This document shows, piece by piece, positions 10,711 through 26,681 of a stretch of DNA of 64,000 bases (position 1 is its first letter; each line of letters starts with the position of its first letter). The notes below the pieces were generated by a model that searched no databases, was not told where the DNA came from, and saw only the letters and a program-made list of their open reading frames with translations. This DNA is from Rhynchopus sp. YZ270_cl-10 (taxonomy: Eukaryota > Euglenozoa > Diplonemea > Diplonemida > Diplonemidae): contig OZ037920.1 of assembly GCA_964035575.1 (NCBI GenBank), positions 248,001 through 312,000 of the forward strand. The letters are read 5' to 3'. A program made the translations under genes and the position numbers.

Positions 10711-12276
10711 TGGTGTCTCGCAACGAGGACTGGTGGAAGACTGTCCCTAAGAGGAAGGGGACTTCCGTGGCACCTGTCCTGTCTTTGAGGGAAGAACAAA
10801 AGACTTCTGATGTTGTGCTGTTCAGATTGGGACCCGAGAATACTTGTTGTAGACATCAAAGGGCAGAAGCCTTCAGGCACACTTTTGTGTGGTGTATTAC
10901 TCATCATGCTCGAACTATTTGGAACCCGAAAAATACAAAAGCGTTTAACTCATAAAAGTATTCATGTGAAACACGGACGTTGCTTAGTATGTTCTCATCA
11001 TCTTTCTTGGAAGTGGTGTGTGGTGGGGGTGGTGTTCAGACTGTTAAAAAGCTCGTTTTGATTTTCAGTGTATCGTCAGCCCCACAAAGGGGTAGGTGTT
11101 GGATCCAGATGAAAAACTGTCATCATTTTGAGTACGGTGTGATGTGATGTGATCTTTTCTTGCGCCCTTGGGAGACCTCACGCCCATTTGCTGTAAGTTG
11201 GGCACACGTGAGGGACTATGAAGACACGCCTTTTTACTGATCAACACTCACTCCAGAGAAAAACATCCTTGTCTCGCAACGAGGACTGGTGGAAGACTGT
11301 CCCTAAGAGGAAGGGGACTTCCGTGGCACCTGTGCTTTTTCTCCACAAAATAACAAAATACTTGTGACGATTTTGTGTTGTTCAGATTGTTGAGACCCGA
11401 GAATACTTGTTGTAGACATCAAAGGGCAGAAGCCTTCAGGCACACTTTTGTTTGTGTGGTGTATTGCTCATCATGCTCGAACTATGAAGACACGCCTTTT
11501 TGCTGATCAACACTCACTCCAGAAAAAACATCCTTGTCTCGCAACGAGGACTGGTGGAAGACTGTCCCTAAGAGGAAGGGGACTTCCGTGGCACCTGTGC
11601 TGTTTGCATTTCGCTCATCCACTCCCTCCCCTCACCTACCCTCCCCAACCCACTCATCCCCTCCACACCCACACCCGAAACACAACAGGAAAAGACAAGA
11701 AGCGTCAGACGATGCCGTCTCAACTGTGTTCTCTCGGTCACTCTGCAGCACGTGATCTGGGAACTCCCAGAAGCAGCTCCAGTGCGATGTGTTTTGTGTT
11801 ACAGTTGGTCATCATACGCAAGGTTGTGGTTGTGAGGTGTGTGGGTGTGGATGCGTCTTGCAGCAGTATTATCCCACCAGCCCCAGAAGGGGGCGGCAGG
11901 TCCTTGATGCTGCGTCAGGTTTGGGTCGGAAGGTGTGCTGTGAAGAACAGACACACGATGGAACTCATGAAGGTGTTCAGACTGTTAAAAAGCTCGTTTT
12001 GATTTTCAGTGTATCGTCAGCCCCACAAAGGGGTAGGTGTTGGATCCAGATGAAAAACTGTCATCATTTCGAGTGTGATGTGATGTGATGTGATCTTTTC
12101 TTGCGCCCTTGGGAGACCTCACGCCCATTTGCTGTAAGTTGGGCACACGTGAGGGACTATGAAGACACGCCTTTTTGCTGCTCAACACTCACTCCAGAGA
12201 AAACATCCTTGTCTCGCAACGAGGACTGGTGGAAGACTGTCCCTAAGAGGAAGGGGACTTCCGTGGCACCTGTGCT
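10711..12276 (+). repeat. mosaic repeat array M1 (blocks A, B, C, D)
   Basis: The array has four A blocks (10714-10777, 11271-11333, 11535-11598, 12211-12273), two B blocks (about 10802-10915, 11370-11490), two C blocks (about 11001-11262, 11966-12205) and one D block (about 11601-11990). Block A runs CTCGCAACGAGGACTGGTGG ... CTTCCGTGGCACCTGTG. It is almost invariant and can fold with GGAA..GTCCC pairing GGGAC..TTCC. Block B contains GACCCGAGAATACTTGTTGT and AGAAGCCTTCAGGCACAC. Block C contains CAGTGTATCGTCAGCCCCAC and TTGGGCACACGTGAGGGAC. The order is A-B-C-A-B-A-D-C-A. The array starts 100 bases 5' of the kinesin-9 ATG. The same blocks recur at 51963-52320 and 57236-58400. There is no mobile-element end or long open frame. 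Confidence 0.85.
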
Positions 12277-12965
12277 TTTTTTTTTTCCCTCTACATCACG
12301 CGCCACCGTGCTGTTCCAACTGACATAAGCAAAGAAATCCAAAAAAACAACACACACCCTTCTTTTTTTGCATTTCCTGAGACACCACACAAGCGCAGCA
12401 CACAACACAGTCCAAAAGGACGAACTCCCGGAAGGCAGCTCCCCTTTTTCGACCTCCTTTTTTGTTGCACACTAGCCCCTCCCTCCCCCACACACACGCA
12501 CCTCTCACCCACACTTTTGTGAAACAAATGCAGTGGAGACACGTTGCGGGACACCCTCTCTTCAATACCCATCTCTCTTCATATGTACCACCCCCCACCC
12601 CACCCCACCCCCTACCTCCCAAGATTCTTTCCCAAAAACTCCGTCAAGATTGTAGGATGAATCTAATACCCGCTGTACTGTGTCTTCATACGGTCTTGGT
12701 TATGCAACACACAGACAAGCACCTCCACACAACACACACCACTTATCAAGGTTTGCCTTCAGTTGATATTTCCATTGCGCTGGGTTACAAAGCCTGCACA
12801 CAACGGACTAATCAGAGGGGACTACTAGCTTCCTACAATAGCCCAAATAACCTAGCGTTTTTTTTTACGACTAATTTGACAATATCATAGAGTAAACCTT
12901 ATGGTACGACTGGTAGTTCCACTCCCTAGTCTGTCGTGCATCACTCCCTCTCACCCCCTTTCCCC
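12277..12965. other. unique spacer with homopolymers; no gene seen
   Basis: Between mosaic M1 and the stop of the next gene the sequence has CA- and C-rich stretches. I see no exon, structured repeat or RNA gene in it. Confidence 0.5.
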
Positions 12966-14168
12966 TCACCCCACCCACGACCGTACAGGGAGATTTGCGT
13001 ATGCATCTGGAAGGTGGGTGTGCATGGGCAGCTCTTCCGCTCCGCACCACCCTATATGCCCTGTACCTTGCATCTCGATGGGCAGGCTTCGTTCGCGTTC
13101 GAACTCTTTGTCGCGTCGTTTTTTGAAGTTGCGTCCACGGAGAGCGCTACTGCCAATGTGGCCGTCAGACTCACCCCCTTCTAGGGTATGAAGCGCAGCT
13201 CGGCATTGGGCAAGCATGTGTTGTACACCGGTGGGGCGGGTGGTGGGGGGTGTTGGGGAGTGGGGGCCCTGTATGCGGTATTTCCTCCAGTGGTGAGGAA
13301 GCGCGAGAACTGCGGAGCCAGCATTGTCAGCCTCCTGCTTGCTGTTCTTCACTTGCTCGATCACACTGCGGAAGACCCATGCTGCATCCATATCCACCTC
13401 CTTCACCCCGACCGACCGCATTACTGCCCTTTTAAATTTCTGTTCTTCTCTCAGACCTATAAAGATTAGGTCTAAGACGGGAATGCAAAGGCAAGCTGCG
13501 CTTGCAGCAGCGTGGGCAGCTTTTCGGAGTAACACTGCACCGCGTTTGTCACAACGGATCTTTTGCTTGCATGAGTAGAATGTGGACATCGATTCTTCGG
13601 AGAAGACTTCTTCTGGGAGAACCCCTAGGATGTCGCGGTTGGGGCGGGAGAGGATGAAGTTGTAGGCACGGCGGACTTCGTCGGAGTTGGCTACTTCTTT
13701 CCATTCTTTGATTTCTAGGATATTCGCTTCTACAATAGACTCTTTATCAGAAACACGGTCCTGGCAGTCAACAGTTCGCGAGCGTACTAATAAGCATTCT
13801 GCTTTGAGGGCCGCAACACGCCGATCATGTGTGCTTTTTGACGACCGCATGCCTTCTTGAAGTAAAGCTAAAGCAGCTTCTTGTTGATCTAATTTCGCTT
13901 GAAGCTGTTCAAAAAGCCGCATTTTAGATTCAAACTCCGCATCAAATCGCTTTTTTAGGGCCAACTGTTTTTTCATTTCTTGCTCCGTCCCTTGCCGTTT
14001 CATCATACTTCGTGTTCTCGTAGAGCGGCGGTTCAGGGCAGACGGAGCGGCAGAAGGGCTTACGCTCACAACAGATTCTACGCTGTTCATAGACCCCTTG
14101 GAGTTTAATGACTTCTCGGATCGCGCGCTTTTGGATGTGCGCGACTTAATGGAGCGTGAGGACTTCAT
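12966..14168 (-). CDS. unrecognised 400-residue coiled-coil protein
   Basis: An uninterrupted frame of 400 codons opens with a basic Ser/Arg/Lys-rich tail (residues 1-60, MKSSRSIKSRTSKSARSEKS). It continues into a predicted coiled coil (about 65-170) and then a mixed segment with the hydrophobic run AAASAACLCIPVLDLIFIGL (about 217-236), which could be a buried helix or one membrane span. The C-terminal 110 residues are Pro/Arg/His-rich and may be partly artefactual: a GTGAGT donor-like site sits in GGGGGTGAGTC near 13170, so the true C-terminus could be spliced. Unlike its neighbours it has no clear AG acceptor within 60 bases of the ATG. I do not recognise the family. Confidence 0.7.
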   Translation of the reverse strand: MKSSRSIKSRTSKSARSEKSLNSKGSMNSVESVVSVSPSAAPSALNRRSTRTRSMMKRQGTEQEMKKQLALKKRFDAEFESKMRLFEQLQAKLDQQEAALALLQEGMRSSKSTHDRRVAALKAECLLVRSRTVDCQDRVSDKESIVEANILEIKEWKEVANSDEVRRAYNFILSRPNRDILGVLPEEVFSEESMSTFYSCKQKIRCDKRGAVLLRKAAHAAASAACLCIPVLDLIFIGLREEQKFKRAVMRSVGVKEVDMDAAWVFRSVIEQVKNSKQEADNAGSAVLALPHHWRKYRIQGPHSPTPPTTRPTGVQHMLAQCRAALHTLEGGESDGHIGSSALRGRNFKKRRDKEFERERSLPIEMQGTGHIGWCGAEELPMHTHLPDAYANLPVRSWVG

Positions 14169-14703
14169 TGTTTTTTTTTTTTCAATTTGGTGAAAGAGAA
14201 AAAAAAAAGGCGGAAAAAGAGATGGGGAATAACCCTATGTAGGTGTGGTTTTGAGGGGGGAAAGGGGAAAGGAGGAAGGGGGAGTATAAGGGAAAAGGAG
14301 ATCGCTTTTTTTTGAAAATTTTGAAGAAGAAAAAAAAAACCCCCCACTGTGTAGCAACAAATATATACTCCACGCCCACCCCCTTCCTCCAGCTCGCTTC
14401 CATTTATTTATTTATTTCGCGGTCCACGTTTGAGATGTCCTACTCCCTCTACCGCTCGTTGGGGTCAACAAAAACGGGATAATTGGAACGTAAAATGAAG
14501 TAAAGACGACTCGAGAGGGGGTTTTTGTAACTACTGGGTGTTAAAGAATGTAAGACAGAAAAATCGGAGATCAGAGAAGGAAAGTGCTTGACGGATGAGA
14601 GGGGACGCTTTGGAGGGGCAGAAATCTAGAAAAATGAATATAGTGGAGTTCATCTTCGGGTGTCTACACTAAAACAACCAAGTTTTCAATGAAAAAAAAA
14701 AAT

Positions 14704-15624
14704 ATATCATCCAAAATCTGCCCAGCCGTATAGAAAAGCCCGATTTTGGTCTGGTTTTTAAGTGATCCATTTTTCGCTAAAAAAATTGTCCGACCCCGGA
14801 ATTTTTTCAGATCGCTCCGGAAATTCATACAAGCGCATTTTCGGGGGAAAAAATTACACCCTCGGTGTCGCAAACGCTTGCGGCCGTGGCCGCAAGCATC
14901 CTAGAAATTTTGAGCCCATTTTTTTTTTTCAATTTTTATTTCTTTTGAAAGATCGGGTGTAAAAGCGTTCAATTCCGGGGTCGGACGATTTTTTTTACGC
15001 ACCTGTGGTATTCTGAAGAAAAATCGTGAGGGGGGTGGTTTTCAGTAGGTTCCTTAAGGTTTCCCTTACCACACCCATTTCCTTAAGGATTTCCCGGGTT
15101 TTCCTTCTAATGACCAAGATGTTTCACCTTGACGCAACTTCAAGAAAGTTTTCGATTTTTTTTTCTTTGGAACGAGGGTTCATAATATCATTCAAATAAC
15201 GCCGGTTTCGTCTCGCGAAAATTTTTTGAGTGTCACTAGTATTTTGTGTGGAACTCGGCCCGTTTTGCTAAGCAATTTGCCTTGTATTAGTACCTAAAGC
15301 CATGGTCTTTATGTAACTTTAACTCCACTAAAGTTTTCGATTTTTTTTTTATTTTATTGGGCGGAGTCCGGAAATGCATACAAGCTAAATTTTTTGGGCG
15401 TTTGTTGACACTTTATTTCTTGAGTCACCGATAAGAAAACGAGAAAAAACTGACATGGCCATTTCAGAAAAAATATTTTTTTTATTTTTTTGAGATTTTT
15501 ATTTCTTTTGAAAGCGCGGTTTCGAAACGTTCAATTCCGGTGTCGGACGATAAAAAATATGCATCTCACATTTCTGAGTGAAAAATATGAAAAAGTATAC
15601 GGCTAGCGAGATTTTGGATGATAT
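14704..15624. mobile_element. 921-bp TIR element without coding capacity
   Basis: The left end (ATATCATCCAAAATCTG..CAGCCGTATA) is inverted at the right end (TATACGGCTAGCGAGATTTT..GGATGATAT), giving arms of about 29 bases. Inside, GTCCGACCCCGGAATT (about 14788) is inverted at about 14970 (AATTCCGGGGTCGGAC). A TTTTTATTTCTTTTGAAAG block occurs twice in direct orientation (about 14932 and 15495), each followed by TTCAATTCCGG..GTCGGACGAT. The longest frames are random-looking. It is most likely a non-autonomous DNA transposon; I cannot name the superfamily. Confidence 0.65.
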
Positions 15625-16697
15625 GTCAACCGCCTTTCTCACGGGCTAGTTGGACTGATTTGAAGGGTTTTGCTTATGCGCAGGTTTATGTTTGTCTTTT
15701 TCCCCACCAATCTCGAATTATGTTATGGTTGCAATGTATTGCCAACAGAAATTGATTATAGACTACTATTCACTAGATAGCAGTCACGATTGTCAACAAC
15801 AAAATAAAATTCCCTTCTCGCGACCAGTAGAACACCCAAAAAAAGAGACACAACTAGACACCTATAAAAGACAAAAACCCGTGTGTGGTGGTTCTAAAAA
15901 AAAAATGAATAAAAGGGGGGGGAACTCTTGTTGAATGGGGTGACTGTGTTTGTGAACGTCAAAACCTCCGCTTGACACGGATTCTGTTTTCGAAGAGAGA
16001 GAAAAAAAAATTTAACTGGGCCATTTGGTGCTCCGGAGGGGTCGATATTGACAGGTCGCTGACAGAGGGACTCTATACATATTGACAGGTCGCCGACAGG
16101 TCGTGACACGTCGCTGACAGGTCGTCGACCGACTTCCGAAAGCACCACCATTCTTACAGTGTTTTGAGATATCCATGTTTTATGGCACTGAATCAACAAA
16201 AAAAAAGGTCGATAAGACCCACGTGTACTTAGACAGACACCTTTTAAAAAAAATGAGTTATCACTTTTCGACCGGGGTTTCAGCTCTTTTTTTTTGAACC
16301 GATTTCTAATATGGGGGAGTCTCTATTGTTGTTAAAACCGAAACTCGCTCTAAAAAATGTATAAAAAAAAAATAGTGAATTTTGTCTGGAAAAACCGTTG
16401 GAGAGTTAAAAACAGCCTCGTTCATCTTGCATATTAGGCAATCTCCATCAATTACGTTCTCGAAGACACTAAAAACTTTCCAAAAAAAATACGGAAGAAA
16501 AGGGTAATATTCTAAGCTTCTCTTCACTGAGGCACCTTCTTCAAAAAAAAATACCCCTCAGAAAAGGGGTCGTGCTTTCTTTCAAATTTTCCTCATTTTC
16601 GCTTTTGCTCATTGCAAACTGAAAAAAACTCCCGACACATCTCCCCTCCCCTCCCCTTCCCCCCTTCATCCAAACCACCAAAAATAAGAAAGTAGAG

Positions 16698-16780
16698 CAC
16701 GAAATACAAAGCCCTCTCGTGAACAGTGTACCTTTTGGAAAATGACCGGCTGTGTACCAGGGTGGACACCTAAATCCCTA
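16698..16780 (+). repeat. R1 dispersed repeat (first half)
   Basis: ACGAAATACAAAGCCCTCTC..GTGAACAGTGTACCTTTTGG then ATGACCGGCTGTGTACC and GGGTGGACACC. The CATTTCGTGGTTTAC part is absent. It lies about 110 bases 3' of the membrane-protein stop codon. Confidence 0.65.
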
Positions 16781-16890
16781 AATTATCATCCCCCTTTACT
16801 CACCTCGCAATTTCTCCATCCATCCTCCTCCTCCTCAACCATCTACCTTGTATTTTAGTTTCACCTCATTTTTTTTTTTGCCTCAAAATT

Positions 16891-21897
<5,007 letters not shown>

Positions 21898-21923
21898 TAC
21901 ACACAGCCTGCTTCCAGGACACC

Positions 21924-21950
21924 CTAGAGAACGTAAAAAAAATCGGAGCT
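21924..21950 (-). promoter_or_regulatory. putative trans-splice acceptor of the membrane-protein gene
   Basis: The minus strand carries a run of eight T, then ACGTTCTCTAG, ending 26 bases before the start codon. Confidence 0.45.
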
Positions 21951-22344
21951 TTTTTTGGAAAATACTGTACCAGAAAGCGCCGTTTGTGGTGAAGCGAAAA
22001 ATGTGATAAGACGGTTACTGAAGGAAAGGTGGCGGAGAGAGAGAGAGAAGGGGTTGGCAACAATGTGTTTTTCTTCTTCTTCTTCTTCTGCTAGGTCTGT
22101 GAGTCGCAATGCCGTTTCATAGTGCGCGTGTTGGGTGCGTGGCTGGGTGGGGGGAGGTTGGTCGAGGAGGGGGAGGTGTGTGTGGTATAGTTCTTCTCTC
22201 TGTGGTGTTTGGTGTGTGATATGGTGGTGACGCAGAGTGAAAGGGTAATTCTTGCACAGAATATGGTCCCTAGGTGTGTACTATAATGGTGATATGGTGG
22301 TGGGGGGGAAAAAATTGAACACAAAAAAAAAAAAAGTATTTCTG

Positions 22345-22412
22345 GTGTGATCACCAGAACCGATTATCCGTGGTTCTCCTGCGGGTTATCCGTACCCCCC
22401 TGAATCACACCA
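22345..22412. mobile_element. GGTGTGATCA...TCACACC MITE
   Basis: A 68-base unit with inverted ends GGTGTGATCA and TGAATCACACC and a CCGTGGTTCT..GGTTATCCGTACCC interior. The same family at 29841-29963 is longer. Confidence 0.6.
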
Positions 22413-23094
22413 ATTTCAACAAAAAAAAAAGGGGGGGAGGTTGACTTGAAATACAACAACCTTCTCGATAGGGATCGATGAAAGATGTGATGAAGTTCAG
22501 CTGTGTTGTGTTTTAGTTCAGCGGTGTTCATGCAAAAGGGATGTGTTGATAAAATCCTTCAAGACTAGGTTCTTTCTGAAAAGGGGGGGGTAATTATCAG
22601 CTTTGTTTTTGGTTTTTTGGTTTCTTTGGTTTTTTTGTTCTTCTTCAAAACGAGGCACCAAAAGGATGGACACCACACGCCTTCAATCCCATCCCAAATG
22701 GAAAGAAAAGATGAGTGTGGCGTGGTGTAGGTAGACGCGAACGCAAACGAACACCATATTAAAAAAAAAAAACACCAAAAAAAACAAAAAAAAAAAAGCA
22801 AAAATTTTGCTAACGCGCAGTGTAATAAAACAAAAGGTGGGGGGAAAGAGAAAAAAGAGGGGGAAAAAAACAGCAAAAAAGACCGAAATTGTGGACAATG
22901 CCATTTAGACAGGCATAGTAAATAAAAATGAAACAGTTCTGATCTGATGTTGCTTTTTTTCTTTTTTTCTTTTTGGGGGAATGAAAGACCGAAAGGTAGA
23001 AAGGGGAAGAGAGAGAGAGAGAGAGGGGCAGGAAAAGGCAAAAAGAAAAAAAAGCAACAATTTTGGGTGCTTGGAAAAAAAAAAGAGAATGATT

Positions 23095-23175
23095 GTTGTT
23101 GATGCAGGCACCTCAGACTGACCTACTACAATACATAGCCATCCAGATGAAAATGCAAAAAAATACCCTGCAGCC
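23095..23175 (+). repeat. R3 dispersed repeat
   Basis: GTTGATGCAGGCACC..CAGACTGACCTACTACAATAC..ATAGCCATCC, then GATGAAAATGC and TACCCTGCAGCC. An R2 repeat (GAAAACTTGGTTGTATTAGT, GTAGACACCCCGAGGATGCG) follows at about 23249-23300. Confidence 0.65.
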
Positions 23176-23248
23176 AACGGGATTCCTATACAAAATTGGC
23201 TTTACCAACCTTTTATTCCTTGGATGGGGGGAGGTATTTGTTTTCTTT

Positions 23249-23300
23249 GAAAACTTGGTTGTATTAGTGTAGACACCCCGAGGATGCGCTTTCACTTTTT
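23249..23300 (+). repeat. R2 dispersed repeat
   Basis: R2 has T-run, GAAAACTTGGTTGTATTAGT, GTAGACACCC, then GATGCGC or GTGTGCTCCACT. Other copies are at about 28853, 31704, 35751, 44172 and 54595, plus a diverged one near 250. All are in + orientation and most directly follow a T run. Confidence 0.6.
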
Positions 23301-23568
23301 TTTCCCTTCCTTTTTGAGTTGGAATCAAGAACATTTTCAAAGACGTATCTATTGTCGTAAGAAGACAGCAAAATCAAAAAGAGAGAGAGAGAGAAAAATT
23401 TTCTTCTTTTTTTGTCAGAAAGACTTAATTCTTGCAGTGCGTTTAGTCACCTTTGAAATAAATCCGTTGAAAAAAAATGTAAAGAAAATGAGGAGGGCTT
23501 TTTTCTCTAAGCATGCATGTATGTGGAGGGGGGAAAGCCGCAGTTACGCGGTGAAGCAAAAAAAAAAG

Positions 23569-25182
23569 GGGGGGGGGGGGGGGGTAGGGGCCGCAGTCCC
23601 CTAAGGAAATTATGTAACAATAATTCATTTTGCCACTTTTTGGCGTATAGTGGCCACAACCTGCAGAGAACCACCCCAGAATAGGTCAGAAACACCCTGT
23701 GAGGCAAAATTGGGTGAAAATTCGACTCCAGAATGTGAAAAAATGGGAAAAAATAGCAAAAAACTGGCTTTTTGGGGGTTTTGGCCATTTCGGCCAAAAC
23801 CCCGATTTTTCATGAAAAAACATGAAAAAAACACCAAATTCGATGTTTCAGAGAGTCATTTGAGACCTATTTTGCCCCAAAAACGTGCTTGGAGTCCATT
23901 CTCGCCTGTTTTTCACATTTTTACGCCTTTTCTTTGGTGAATTTGGCCAAAATTTGGTCAAAATGACCCCCTGTCCACCCCCTGTCTACCCCCTGTCCAA
24001 GGCCAGGATTTTTCCCCTGGCCATCACATAAAGTAGGGTATGGTGCAAATTTTGGTACATACCCCCCCAAAAAATGGTCTGCGGACCCAACGGAACCGTT
24101 TTTTTACCCTTTGGAGGACTCAGAAGCACTAGAAATGGGGAAAATGAGTGAAAAATTGCCCTCCCCCCCAGAGAGGGGGGTAGGGGCGGTTTTTGGGCTA
24201 AAAAATGCCAAATTAGGGCCGCCAGAGGCCTCTTGGGGTCACTCTCCTGTGGAAATCGTACTCCTAGGGGTCCTGTGGGCCTGATTTCGACGAGCTGCAC
24301 CCTTTTGGGCCCCCCGAACCGATCTTGGTTTGAAATATTGAGTCGAATATGACCCCTGGACAGGGGGTAGACAGGGGTCATTTTGACCTCAAAACACCAA
24401 AAAGCGGCCAAAAAAAGTACCTAAAGTGTCCAAAACAGGTCGGAATAGACTCACGGGACATCCCTGGGGTAGTTTTGTGTCCAAGCAGCTGTCATGATGT
24501 CGAAATTTTACAATTTTTTTGAAAATTTGGTCAAAAATGGTCATTTGTCCCAAAATGGCCCAAATGGCCGTTTTGTGCTTTATTTTCCATTTTTTTTGTG
24601 TTTCTGGTAATCAGTCACCCAAAAAAGAGGACACATTTTTGCCATACCATACATATTTGTTCGGTTCCTCCCATTTTTTGTGCAATTTTTCGTGTTTTTT
24701 GCATTTTTTTTTGCATTTTTTTTGACCAAAACTTAGTGAAACTTAGTAAAACTTAGTAAAACTTAGTGAAACTTAGCAAAACTTAGTGAAACTTAGTGAA
24801 AATTTGCTGGAAAAACCCCCAACAAAACCATTTCTTGAGCGGAATACCCCCCTGTATGGGTAATTGTGGTTGAAAATAGGTGCCTAGAATATGTTCTGAG
24901 TGGTTTTGGGGGTGAAATAGCCCCAAATACCCCCACAAAGCAAAAAATGTGCCAAAATTGGCCATTTTGCCCCAAATGGCCAAAAAGGCTGAAAATCCTA
25001 TTTTTTCACACTTTTTTCACTTTCTGAGGTGCCAAACCATGAAATTCTGGGTCACACTGCCCCGGAAACCTATTCTGGGTGTCAGACACACCCTGAGGTG
25101 CCCACTAGATGCCCAAAAAATGACGAAATAATTATTGTTACATAATTTCCTTAGGGGACTGCGGCCCCTAGGGGGGGGGGGG
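23569..25182. mobile_element. foldback element FB1
   Basis: It is bounded by G tracts. Inside them the left end GGGGCCGCAGTCCCCTAAGG..AAATTATGTAACAATAAT is inverted exactly at 25127-25170. The next 200 bases on each side also pair imperfectly. Internal features include GACCCCCTGTC..TACCCCCTGTCC at 23961-24000, inverted at 24350-24385, and a tandem decamer array at 24729-24803. It has no credible open frame. Confidence 0.65.
24729..24803 (+). repeat. AAACTTAGTG decamer tandem array
   Basis: Seven or eight tandem units of AAACTTAG(T/C)(G/A), nearly exact, inside FB1. AAACTTAG words also occur as ACTTAGGGTT near 448 and may be chance. Confidence 0.75.
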
Positions 25183-26390
25183 GGGTAGGTGGGGGCAAAA
25201 CCCCTATTTTTTTGAGGCATTTTGACTTTTTTGGACTTCCGCGCAAAGTACGTACAAACCACCCCTCATACCCACCCAGAAATGGGTCAGAAACACCCTG
25301 TGACCCGAAAATTCATGCTAAGGGCGACTCAGAATATGAAAAAATGCAAAAAAATAGTGAAAAAGTGGCCTTTTGACGGTTTTGGCCATGTTGGGTAAAA
25401 TGGCCATTTTTGGACAAAAAAATCAAAAAAACAGCAAAATTTTGACGTCATGACAGCTGCTTGGGCACAAACCTACCCCAGGGAGGTCCTGTGAGTCCAT
25501 TCCGACCTGTTTTGGACACTTTAGGTACTTTTTTTGGCCGTTTTTTGGTGTTTTTAGGTCAAAAAACATCCCCGGACTATCCCCGGACTATCCCCGGACC
25601 GGACTTGCGCCCTGCTTTCAGACCCACTCTGGGCAAAAAATGGGTGAAAACCCCCGAAAAAGCACTCTGGGAACCCAGATAGTTCCAAATATCCACCAGA
25701 AACCCACCCAAACACCTCAAAAACATGCCAGAAAAATATTTTCAAAAACACACTTTTTCAAATAAGTCATTATGGAACCTGCCCAGATGAACTTTTTGAA
25801 AAAAGTGTGTTTTTGAAAATATTTTTCTGGCATGTTTTTGAGGTGTTTGGGTGGGTTTCTAGTGGATATTTGGAACTATCTGGGTTCCCGGAGTGCTTTT
25901 TCGGGGGTTTTCACCCATTTTTTGGCCCAGAGTGGGTCCAAAAGCAGGGCGCAAGTCGCGGCCCAGGGACGTCCAGGGTAAAGTCCAGGGTATTTTTTGA
26001 CCTAAAAACACCAAAAAACGGCCAAAAAAAGTACCTAAAGTGTCCAAAACAGGTCGGAATGGACTCACAGGACCTCCCTGGGGTAGGTTTGTGCCCAAGC
26101 AGCTGTCATGACGTCGAAATTTTGCTGTTTTTTTGATTTTTTTGTCCAAAAATGGCCATTTTACCCAACATGGCCAAAACCGTCAAAAGGCCACTTTTTC
26201 ACTATTTTTTTTGCATTTTTTCATATTCTGAGTCGCCCTTAGCATGAATTTTCGGGTCACAGGGTGTTTCTGACCCATTTCTGGGTGGGTATGAGGGGTG
26301 GTTTGTGGGTACTTTGCGCGGAAGTCCAAAAAAGTCAAAATGCTTCACCCGTCCTGAAGGTTTTGCCCCCACCTAGGGGGGGGGGGGGTT
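25165..26390. mobile_element. foldback element FB2: near-perfect 1.2-kb palindrome
   Basis: Left arm about 25165-25759, right arm about 25797-26390, with a loop of about 37 bases. The arms begin and end in G tracts (CCTAGGGGGG / GGTGGGGGCAAAACC), and long stretches match exactly, for example GACTTTTTTGGACTTCCGCG with its complement near 26325. The arms contain GACGTCATGACAGCTGCTTG, also present once in FB1 (about 24485, slightly changed). FB2 overlaps the right G tract of FB1. It is non-coding. A transcript would be a very long double-stranded hairpin. Confidence 0.8.
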
Positions 26391-26681
26391 AAAAAGCCAT
26401 GGTCCGTGTGTTGGTACTGTCCTGACTTTGTTTTTCGAACAAGAAAATGAAAACAAAAAAAAAAATGCTTAATTCAGACTAAACCGGGTTATTTCCACAG
26501 AATAATAGTATAAATCGTAGTGACAGGAAGCGGGGGGGAAAAAAGGAAAAAGCAAAACGAATATGCGCCTGATAAACAAAGACGAGCCTCTCACAAAGGG
26601 GGAGGGGGGGGGGGAACCTCGCCCAAGAAAAAAAAGAAAATAGGGGTGAATACATCTCGTAGAGGTGATATATTTTTTTTA

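Larger units (their letters stand above)
14169..16890. other. intergenic spacer; contains one TIR element and an R1 copy
   Basis: Apart from the element at 14704-15624 and the R1 copy near 16698, the spacer is A/T-rich. A short tandem stretch at about 16040-16130 repeats TTGACAGGTCGC / GACAGGTCG several times. No gene is visible. Confidence 0.5.

Noticed and set aside
13150-13190. GTGAGT donor in the 12966-14168 gene as evidence of an extra intron
   Set aside because: No following acceptor gives a sensible in-frame exon, and all other donors here are GTAT or GTAA. I left the gene unspliced but flagged its C-terminus.
22565-23041. 158-codon Phe/Leu-rich minus-strand frame resembling a membrane protein
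   Set aside because: It is a translation of A/T homopolymer runs and there is no balanced amino-acid composition.
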